From Chionis minor (lineage: Eukaryota > Chordata > Aves > Charadriiformes > Chionididae): a stretch of 64,000 bases of DNA. Made by a program: the position numbers and the translations under genes. Within the stretch, counting starts at the first letter, position 1, and every line of letters begins with the position of its first letter. Under the pieces are notes generated by a model, which saw only the letters and a list, made by a program, of their open reading frames with translations, searched no databases and had not been told where the DNA came from. Shown in pieces: positions 12,905 through 50,889 of this stretch. The stretch covers positions 1-64,000 of the forward strand of contig VZSF01000639.1 in assembly GCA_013398295.1 (NCBI GenBank), given 5' to 3'.

Positions 12905-13865
12905 GTTATGTAGAACATGAGGGGAGGGCAGGGGATGTTGTCTGCCTTGACTTCAGCAAGGCTTTTGACACAGTCTCCCACAACGTCCTCAGAGGCAAGC
13001 TTAGGAAGTGTGGGTTAGATGAATGGACAGTGGGGTGGACTGAAAACTGGCTGGCAGGCAGAGCTCAGAGGGTTGTGATCAGTGGGGCAGAGTCTAGTTG
13101 GAGGTCTGTGACTAGTGGTGTTCCCCAGGGGTCAGTACTGGGTCCACTCCTGTTCAATGTATCCATCAATGACCTGGATGAAGACATAGAGTGTACCATC
13201 AGCAAGTTTGCTGATGACACAAAACTGGGAGGGGTGGCTGACACACCAGAAGGCTGTGCTGCCATTCACTGTGACCTGGACAGGCTGGAGAGTTGGGCAG
13301 AGAGACACCATATGAAGTTCAACAAAGGCAAGTGTAGGATCCTGCACCTGGGGAGGAATAACCTCATGCACCAGTACAGGTTGGGGGCTGACCTGCTGGA
13401 AAGCAGCTCTGCAGAGAGGGACCTGGGAGTCCTGGTGGACAACAGGATGACCACGAGGCAGCAATGTGCCCTTGTGGCCAAAAAGGCCAGTGACATCCTG
13501 GGGTGCATCAAGAAGAGTGTCACAAGCAGGTCAAGGGAGGTCATCCTCCCCCTTTACTCTGCCCTGCTGAGGCCACATCTGGAGTACTGTGTCCAGTTCT
13601 GGGCTCCCCAGTTCAAGAAGGACAGGGAACTGCTGGAGAGGGTGCAGGGAACAGCTACGAAGATGATTAGGGGGCTGGAACATCTTTCTTATGAGGAAAG
13701 ACTGAGGGACTTGGGTCTTTTTAGTCTGGAGACTAAAGAGGGAAGGCTGAGGGGGGAAACTCATCAATGCTTATAAATACTTAAAGGGTGGGTGCCAGGA
13801 GGATGGGACCAGTCTTTTTTCAGTGGTGCCCAGTGATAGGACAAGAAGTAACGGGCACACGTGTA
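12905..13865 (+). mobile_element. CR1 LINE RT fragment inserted inside an opposite-strand CR1
   Basis: A sense CR1 fragment starting at the RT motif [14 protein letters not shown]. It has an uninterrupted reading frame from 13030 to 13776 (248 codons) with [13 protein letters not shown] and the catalytic FADDTKLGG. It lacks the CR1 3' tail, stopping in the region GCCCAGTGATAGGACAAGAAG. The open frame and low decay suggest it is younger than the surrounding antisense CR1. Confidence 0.85.
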
Positions 13866-13924
13866 TGTTGTCACCAGCAAACTTGTGACTAAAAAAAACA
13901 CACACACACAAAAACCACACAACA

Positions 13925-14500
13925 CAAAAACCTGAAATTTTACCAGTGCCACCAGTCTGACCCAGGTATTGATGAACTGGGTCTTCTTGTTTCTCCCCTC
14001 ATCTTTCCCTGCACATGGAAGGATAGAGGAGAGCACCATTTGTGCTCCTAATCTCTTAACCAGTTGGTCTCAAGGCCCTGAAGTCTCTTTGGTCACCCTT
14101 GGACTTCTTATAACTTCATCACTGCCTACGTGAAAAAGCAATAATGGATAATAATCCAAGTTTCCTTATCACATCTTTAACCCAGGCCCTATGGAGGCAG
14201 CAGACTTTCGTAAGAAGTGGGTGAGGTCAGCAAATCAGGCCTTCTGTTACCCTCAGAAGAGGGGCTCCTATGACAACAAAAAGTCTTTTTTTCCTTTATG
14301 GAAGTGGTTTATACACAGGGCCTAGGCTGACTTAACCTTGGCAACACCTCCAGCCTAGATGAACCATTGTCGTCATCCTCATTTGGTTCGATTTGCAGAG
14401 CTTCATACCTATTATACAAGGGCACCTGGGAAGGTGGGGTAGTCATGGAGACTTATCTGCCACACCAGGCAGGAACTTGTTGCCATTACCCCCCACTATG
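13925..14500 (-). mobile_element. CR1 LINE ORF1 esterase-like remnant, antisense
   Basis: The minus-strand translation contains GAQMVLSSILPCAGKDEG and, further on, KKTQFINTWVRL. These resemble the SGNH-esterase-like ORF1 of avian CR1 (pattern VVFSS-P-AGK ... NTWLRGWC). It is upstream of, and in the same orientation as, the ORF2 portion at 10622-12900. The interpretation rests on remembered family pattern and is broken by stops. Confidence 0.6.
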
Positions 14501-17500
14501 TGCACTTTTATAATTACTTAGTGGTTCATTTTTAAAATACCATTAAGCATTTCAAATCAACTTGAATGCCCCACATTAAGGTGATTACTGTTACAGAAAT
14601 TATACACTTAAGGTGTAAAAAGTGTCTTCTGATAACAACGACAAGCTCTCGAATCTAATCCATAAAGAACCATGGACAGTACAGACACGGCAAACAAGCT
14701 CAGTATACTTTTTCACTCACTGATGTGTAGTTATTTTATAATTGTAGATAATTTGAAAATAAATTGAATCATCCTTCATTCTCTTCCAATGATAAATGTA
14801 TTAAAATTATAAAGGTTGTCAGTTTATACCTAGTCTGCTTCATATTTCAGATTAGCACACTTAGTATTTCAAAAACATGTTTTAAGTGAATTCTTTGAAT
14901 TCTCCAAACAGCAGTACTTTCATAATTCTCCCACACATGGAAATACAGACATAGCTAAGATCATTTTCAATCTACCTGCTTTCCATAAATTCACTTTTCC
15001 CGTCTATATGCAAATTTTACTCCAGAAGGTATGGTATATTTGTATAAGTCTATTTGTTCTTACAAAATTAATTATGTTTTTTGGCAAGATAGTAAGGAAA
15101 ATCCTTCTAAAATATACTGTAGTATGAAAATAGACCAACTTGGGTTGATCAACAACCTTTCTGAAGATCTAGGAGATAAAGTTGAAGTCTTCAGTAGGCT
15201 ACAACTTAAAACTGCAGCAGAGAAGATTGTTAATATGGGTTTTCATTTTTCCTACTCATCCTAAGAAAATACGTATTTGCATTTCTTCCTAGAGGCCGTG
15301 CTCTCACTGATGTACTTAAATATTTTAATAATTCAAAACACACCGATTTCTCTTTACACCCCCACACATCATCACTGTGTTAGCATTGAAATGAAAAAGC
15401 TAATAAATATTAAAATGCTAAATAGATGATTTAGCAGCCAGAAGAATGCCAACATTTGTTTAAGTAAATTAATTCTCACTTTTCTTATCTCACAGTGCAC
15501 TGGAGAAATGTGAAACGAAACTGTAAACTTTAGAACATAAGTTGTGATAGAAATTGACACTCAAGGGCTAGAAGAAAGCACAATTTGAACACAATTTCAT
15601 TATGTAGCACGTACTAAGTACATAAAGAAAATAATTCAGATGAAATTCAGTTGTGAAAGAGTCCTCTGAACTACCATTTGTTAAAAAAATTAGCTCCTCA
15701 AAAAAAAAAAAAACCACCAACCCCACACTATGAACTGGACAACCCCAAAATGTTAGCTTGATAACACACTAATACTACAAACTAGCAGTTGATTAATAAT
15801 CACTCAGCATAGCAATGCTGTTAAATGAGAAAGAGGACCTCAGATAGCTTTGCAGTAAATCATAGAATTAAGAAGAGATGCTATGTAAACCAAATCTTTA
15901 GCAGATAAAGCCAGCTCTTATTGCAGCTAAAATAACCCATAGGAGGTCTATTTCATAACTCTTCACTTGGACACCACTCATTCTAGAGATTTCTTAATTC
16001 CTTCACACTGCAGACCTTTTCCTCCATATCCACACACTGTTCTTCCCTCCTCCCTTTGCCCTCCAGCATTGTCCTTTGAACAATGCAACCTCATTACTGC
16101 TTCATTTTGGCCTCTAGACCGTAACATTTTCTTCAGAAAGTAGCACCTAGAAGAGTTAGAAAAAGGCATCTATCTAGAGATGAATGCTTAAAATACCTTT
16201 GAGCGTTTACTGTACTAGTCTCACTAGATGATCACATTAAGAACCAGTATAACTCATTAACTAATGCACAAGACATACTTAAATTCTAGATCAGAGACGT
16301 AATACATTTTCATTTAGATGATACATTTATTAAATTAGAATGAAAAACTTAATGTACTTTAGAGTGCAAGAAACACATTTGGACACTGGACCTCAATACA
16401 GAGAAACAATGTCTTCAGAATTATTACAGCAAAAAACATCCTCTGTACGGTATTACATATCAACCAAACAAGCAGTAACATTTGTAAGGGAAAAAACATT
16501 CAGTACCATCAGCAGATGCAAAGACAGTAGAGAAGAGAGTAGCAAGGATCTAGCTAGACAAAAAATGTTCCTACCTTTAGCAAGTTTAGGCTCTTGGCAG
16601 GACTCAAACTAGTATTAAAAGCACTAACTTTTAGCAGATGCCAGTCTTACACAGCTGGCTTTGGCTCCAAGCTGCTTGAAGCCGTTGAGCAGAAGAGCAG
16701 CATCAAACACAGTATTATCCCATTAGCGTTTTGTCAAAAGCTACAATCATAATGAGTGAAAGTTTATTTGTTTTAAATCAAGAAACAGACTTTTAGTTCC
16801 AATGCCTTCATTTCACAGATCCTAGAGTAACTAAACACTCCCTGCCTTTTTTCGTGTCTCCAGTTCAAACCTGACAAGGAACAGTTTGACTGAGAGGATA
16901 TGCATGCTGAGAAGCTCAGTACGCTTATGATCAGTGTTTTGTTCTTTTTAAGAAGATAAAAGTAGTACATATTGACATAAGAGTTTCAGCTATAATACTT
17001 AATTAAATCAAGACAAAGAGTCCCCAGAACAACATTTAAGTATAGTGTAACATGCTGAAATCCATCTACTGGCCATACTGCTCCTACATATCCCATCTTC
17101 AACTCATACATCTATCCTGTTTTGTGTAACATTTGCCTAGGAAAAAAACAAACAAATTCTAAGAACAGGAGCCTCCCTCAGAGGCTCAGAGCCTAGATTA
17201 TGAATAAACCTGGCTAAGCTAACACTCGCACTTACCCGTCCTAGTGGTTAGGATTGAAAGGTGTTTATTCTGTGCTTAAAATTGAGCTGTAATAGGATGC
17301 AGTACAATTTACCAGCCATTAAGTTGAACCATGACCACTTGCTTTTATAAAAAGCTGTATTATGGATCCCAACATTTTAATATAAAAATTTAAATATATA
17401 CATTTTCCCTGAATTGTTCCATCCCTAGCAATTCATGCTATCTGTGTAAAAGTTAGAGTAAGGGAATCTTCCTGGAGATATCTAAGCATTAAATTCTTAC

Positions 17501-19577
17501 CAAGATTGACCCTTTTGGGTGACAATGTCACAAATAACTGTGCTATAAAACCAAATGCCTCTACACCTACTCAATCACAAAATTTACCATGATTGTAGGG
17601 AAAGGGCAAGACTAGTTTCTTAATGAACACCCGTTTCACTTTAGAAAATAAAAATGTGGTGACTCTATAACTAAAGGACAGAGAAACTATAGCCTTGAAT
17701 CTCATTACTGAAGAGCCAATTGGAGGATGTACAAAGACACTTATGCTTTCAATGGCAAATTTAAGATGATACGGGATTCATAACAAAACTTAAAGTCATA
17801 CATTGTGGAAAGACAGCTTTAAAAGGTCAGAAACTGGGATGATTTTTGGTGCTGTATTTTAAAAGTTTCAGTATCACTCTTAATCATAAAAAAATAAATA
17901 TTCATGCTCTACTGCCAGTACTACCTAAAGGCTTCGGGGGGGGGGGGGGGGGAATAAATAAAATCAGCTTTTCAGCAGATAATAAAGAAAATATTTTAAG
18001 CATGGGACATGAAACAAAGCGTGGGGAAGAAGAGAATATGGGTCCCTTTTCCCTGTTCCAAACCTGGCTTTAATGTTCTCATGAGTCACTCAAGAGCCTA
18101 GATTTCAAGTGTACATTCATTCCAACTCTTGAAAATATAAAGGTCTATGGCTATTGTAGAAAGTATTTGAAATCAAACATTAAAAAGATAAAATAGTAGC
18201 ATTGCACATCACTGGAAAAATAAACTGAGGCATACTATTTAAAGTGCATTACTTTACCATCTACTAAAACAGACACCGCAGAAATTTATCTAAACAGTGT
18301 AACTGGTGCATACTGTAAGATTCTGCAGCTCCAAGATGAACAGTTATCTGAAAAAATAACATAAGCAATAAATACAAGCAACCTCCAACCTCCCCTGAGG
18401 ATCAGACTGCAACTCAGATATGTTAAATTTTCTCTCAAAGAATTTATTTCCATCTGCATCAAATAATAATTAATTGACTACAGCAACTGTAGTCTAACAA
18501 GTCACTGAGCAATTCATAATGCCATTCAAAGACTCTGAAGTTACTTTTCTTGCTTCTTATTTCAGATTACAGGAAAAAACACAATAGTTTCTCCACTAAT
18601 ATAAAACAAGAATTTTACTGAAATATGTGTAAAGAAAGAAACCTTATAACCAGATCATAGATTTCTGCTTCTTCAATGTAAGCCAACACCTTAAATAATT
18701 GTTTACAGCTTCAGTAATTTTCCAAGTATAAAAATCTTTCCTTCTGCACTTTTCCTTTAAAATAGCCATGGGAATGCAGAAGTAGTAGTTAAGAGTGCAA
18801 TTAACTGTGGGAGCACGTTAGGGCTCAGTCCTGTTCTCTGATACAGCAATATGTACTGTACGAGTTAAAAGTTACCTGTTAAGATTTTACAGATACATAA
18901 CAATATTATATGGGAGGATAAAGCCCCAAATGCATGTCAGATAATATATTGCTTTGTTGCCCGATGACTAGATTGAATAGAATATGCTTATGACAAATAC
19001 CAAGAATGTAACGTAACAAATTTAGCTTATCAAATGAAAAATCTTCAATCAGAAACAGTTGAATATATCACAGCACCACAGGACAAGGAAAGGGCCTTTG
19101 TTTTAATTTCTGGCTGAAACAGGCTGCTTGATGAAACCTAAATACTTCCACAAATCAGTCTGTTTAAAGAGCTAACCTTCCACAGGGGGAAAAAAAAAAA
19201 TAAAATTTCAATCTAACTAACAGTAGTAAATCCTGTACTGCATAGAGTTACTTTGTAAGAATAAGTTTATGAAAAGTGGAGAGAAAGAAAAGAAAGCAGC
19301 ATTACTCCCCACCCCATCAGAATATAGCCACACAGGGCACAGCTGATAGTAAAGATGCTTCAATGCTATATTGTAGGACATAAGCTAAACTGAGTATGTA
19401 CAGATTGAGAAAGAAAGTGAAAAAGATCCAAATGTCCACGGAGAAGAGGGGCATAATCTCTCACACAGGGTGCACTAACAGAAAGCTGTTGGAAAATTCT
19501 TCCTCTAGCTAAATCCCTGGCTTGGCAAGTAAAAATAAGCGGCATCAAGGACGGGGGACTATGCAGGAAGTGGGGAT
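14500..19577. other. Unique AT-rich sequence; right part probably TOLLIP 3' UTR
   Basis: No TE or exon is recognised here. Because TOLLIP ends at 19578 on the minus strand and the human 3' UTR is about 2.7 kb, the right-hand 2-3 kb is likely transcribed UTR. A G17 homopolymer (C17 in TOLLIP sense) sits at 17936-17952. Several minus-strand AATAAA motifs occur (16763, 17264 and about 18442), so the end is not fixed. Confidence 0.4.
16763..16768 (-). terminator. Candidate TOLLIP poly(A) signal
   Basis: TTTATT on + (AATAAA on -) lies 2.8 kb beyond the TOLLIP stop codon, close to the 3' UTR length expected from mammals. Other AATAAA motifs at 17264-17269 and about 18442 compete, and nothing in the sequence decides between them. 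Confidence 0.2.
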
Positions 19578-47894
<28,317 letters not shown>

Positions 47895-48098
47895 GGCGCC
47901 TCCCTCGGGCCCAGACCCTTCCTTCCGCCCCGCCAGGCCGCCCTCGTCGCCGTTACCGCTCCAACAGCCGCCGCTGACCGTCACTCAGCGCCGGGCGCCC
48001 CCGTCAGCTGACCCCGGCCCCGCCCCCCAGCGCCGGGCGTGCCCGCAGCAACGCATTCTGGCCCCGCCCCTTCTGGCGGGCGCCAACACCGCGCCGTA

Positions 48099-48107
48099 CG
48101 CATGCGC
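48099..48107. promoter_or_regulatory. NRF1-type site (CGCATGCGC)
   Basis: CGCATGCGC matches the core of the NRF1 consensus (YGCGCAYGCGCR) with one half imperfect (TACGCATGCGCT). It lies about 205 bp upstream of the TOLLIP start codon. Confidence 0.5.
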
Positions 48108-48147
48108 TGAGGGAAGGGCGAGCGGGAACACAGCCGCCGAGCCCTCT

Positions 48148-48217
48148 TGCGCATGCGCCGACCGACCGGCGCCTCCTGCTCGTCCCCCCTCCCCGCCCGT
48201 CGGTCGGCGCATGCGCA
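48148..48217. promoter_or_regulatory. Paired NRF1 sites in a 19-bp perfect inverted repeat
   Basis: TGCGCATGCGCC at 48148-48159 and GGCGCATGCGCA at 48206-48217 are near-ideal NRF1 sites. They lie in arms 48148-48166 and 48199-48217, which are perfect reverse complements over 19 bp, separated by 32 bp of pyrimidine-rich sequence. The pair lies 255-325 bp upstream of the TOLLIP ATG. Confidence 0.65.
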
Positions 48218-48280
48218 CTACTGCTCTGCGGCCGCCGCCGCCGTCGCTAGGGGGCGCCGCGGCGCTGAGGAGGAGGAGGG

Positions 48281-48293
48281 GCCGCCATCTTGG
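48281..48293. promoter_or_regulatory. YY1-type site (GCCGCCATCTTGG)
   Basis: GCCGCCATCTTG is the classic extended YY1 element, often placed just downstream of start sites. In this orientation it would suit a rightward (+) transcript starting near 48.27 kb, so the island may be bidirectional. No rightward coding gene is evident. Confidence 0.5.
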
Positions 48294-48599
48294 TGCCGGA
48301 GGCGGCTTCCCCCGGCGGCCGGAGGGAAGCTGTCTCCCCCTTCTCCCATGCGGAGGTTTTGCGTGGGACTCCGTGGAGGGCTCCCCCCCTGCCGCTGGTT
48401 TTCGCTGTGTGCAAGGAAGCGACATTTTGCCTCACGCAGCCTGCCCGCTGGTAGTGGTTTTCCGAAGGGGGGACGCGGTGACCTCCTTGAGCTTGCTGAG
48501 CGACAGCAGCCCTTTCCAGAGGAACAGGAGCGGCTTTAATATTCATCCAAGTGCTGGCTTTGGGAGATAAAAATCTGATCATTTCAAAGGATATTTAAA

Positions 48600-50540
48600 T
48601 ATAACTGTTTCCTGTTGTTAGGCTCTGCTGCACAAATTTAGCCCTTAATTAAAATTCTAGTGTGGATTTCAGCCGCTGGAAATAGAACAGTGCAATTAGG
48701 AACGCTCCAAATATAGCACCAGCTTTTTTTTTCCTCACTCCCCTAATATCTCCTTGGAGTGGGAACGGCCTCGTCTTTTTACTTGTGCCTTGATACTCAG
48801 AAAAATGAGTACTACAGGATATAATTGATTGGGAGCCATTGAACAAATACAGTTGATGCCAGCTGCAAGTCAACCAGCAGCTGAAGAGAAAGGCTGTAAC
48901 GTTCCCACTTACCCCAATAGTCCTCTGCTGGAAGCAGAATTCAGGTCAACCTACAAAACCATTAAAGAAGCAAATCATCACTGTAGTGCACTATATGAAG
49001 GGACGGTGAAATTTAAAATTAAGCTACATGACTAAGAACATTCAGCGTCTTACAATGTCAGATATGTGCCGTGCCTGTACAGAGCTTGTGTACTGATACG
49101 GTTACATTCGTTTATAACAAATGCTATCCAGGTGTAGCCTCTTTCAGGAAACTCTCAATTTCTTGATACTGTATATACGTGCATGCAAGTTTTAATGGTT
49201 AAATGATAGAAGTTTCTTGAGATGACATGGTTAGAACAGTAGGTAAACCCCATAGAGGTAAAGGAAGAAGATCAGTGCTTATCTCTGTAATTGCAACCTT
49301 GACATCATGAGGGCACGCTGGAGGTAAAAGAGGCTTGTTAACAAGCCTCATTGCTATACTTATGCCTATAACGACATGAGCTAGGAAATTAGTTTTAGGG
49401 AAGTCATGGGCAATCAGAGTTTTACTTACCATGGGTTTCATTCTAAGACCGTTCATTGTGACCATTCCAGTCACAACAATTTCAAAGAGATTAGACATGG
49501 AAAACATTATTGTCTCTATAAAATGTATATCAACAGAAAAGAATAGTAATGTTAACTCAGAGATTTGTTTTCCTCATACGGAGATACACAATGACTAGAG
49601 CGAAACACAATGACTAGAGTGAACATTGTGCCTTCCTGACAGCACCACCACTTTCTAACTGCATGTTTTATTTTCACATGACAGCACCACCACTTTCTAA
49701 CTGCATGTTTTATTTTCCTGTTTTATTATTATTCCCAGGAAATCCACGTAGAATCTAATAACTTATTTTGAGCCACTTATTTTTAATGTATGCAGCAAAG
49801 GATATGTTGTTAAACAAGCCCCCACTCTCCCTAGAGTAAATTAGTATGCGAAGGTGGCGTGGAAACTACAAAGGTACCGGCTTTGCCATCTGGTGGACAT
49901 CCACAAGAATAGCAAGTAGCCTTTCGATCTGGAGAGACGGGTGTTTTTGTTTCCCCCAAGTGCAAGATCACCACAAACAGGGAGTACTGGTGTAAAAACA
50001 TTAGGCGACGCATTTCGCGTCAATGTAGTAATTAAAGTGGGAATGTAAGCCATGGGAAAAGTGAGAGAATAAAATTCATAAAACCTTGTTATTTGCAACA
50101 TATGGGCATCATTAAAAAAAGGTTGAAAAGTAATTAAAGAAGCTATAATGACAATAAATTGCATTTATCTTGTAATAAAAAATTAGGTGTCAGTTTCTTC
50201 TGTATCATTCTTTCTTTCTGATTTCCAGTCTTTTCTATGTTCTTCCCAGTTCTTCTGCCCCTCCCAGAATCTCCTCCACCCACATCTGCCCCTTTTTCCA
50301 TTGCCCCATCCTAAATTTCCTAAATGTTTCTACCCCTTTCGCTTCTCCTTTCCATCTTCTCTTTTGCTTTGACACTCTCCTACATTTTTCTGTTTAGCTT
50401 TGCTTCCTACAGACTCGCTGTAAGTTCCGTATCCCCTGAAATTTCACCTGGAGCGTTCTGTTCACACTTTTTATAACCTCATCTCCTTGCTCCCAGCTAC
50501 TGGCTGGGTAGGAGGCAGCACACGGGTCGTGGTTTGGCCA
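48600..50540. other. Intergenic sequence upstream of TOLLIP
   Basis: Unassigned. It contains a 19-bp-period duplication (49586-49623), a 42-bp tandem duplication (49638-49716) and an exon-like block on the minus strand (49440-49515). Two minus-strand open stretches (49199-49507 and 49841-50164) are in the same frame but match no family I recognise. Confidence 0.4.
49638..49718. repeat. Tandem duplication, 42-bp period, two copies
   Basis: The unit starting GACAGCACCACCACTTTCTA occurs at 49638 and again at 49680. The copies are identical for about 37 bp and then differ (CACAT versus CCTG). The near identity points to a recent duplication. A separate shorter duplication (ACACAATGACTAGAG, period 19) lies just upstream at 49586-49623. 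Confidence 0.9.
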
Positions 50541-50544
50541 CAGC

Positions 50545-50888
50545 TGGCAACAAAGACCCACACGGCCACTCACTCAACCCTTCATGGCGGTAGGGGAGAA
50601 TTAGAAGAAAAAGGCAAAACTCGTGGTTTGAGATAAAGGCAGTTTAACAGAACAGTGAAGGAAAGAGGAAAACAACAATACTACCGCTGATGGAGGGATG
50701 TACAAACAGGGTTACTGTACCACCGCTCACCAACTAGACTGGGAAGCCCCAGCCCGCTCCCAAGCATCGACTTCCTGCCCACTCCCCCAGCCAGCTCCCC
50801 CCTATAGACTGGACATGGTGTCGCATGGTACGGAATACCTGTGTCCCCGTCCAGAAACTAACCCTATCTCCACCGGAACCAGGACATT
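50545..50888 (-). mobile_element. Avian ERV LTR remnant, antisense, internally deleted
   Basis: Read on the minus strand, the right edge gives TGTCCTGGTTCCGGTGGAGA then TAGGGTTAGTTTC, matching the TGTCCTGGTTTCGGCTGGGA start of a common bird ERV LTR. Further in, GGTATTCCGTACCATGCGAC and a CTATAGGGG TATA-like region follow the LTR order. The stretch between these parts is much shorter than in intact copies. No flanking retroviral gene is recognisable, so it is most likely a solo LTR. Confidence 0.65.
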
Positions 50889-50889
50889 A

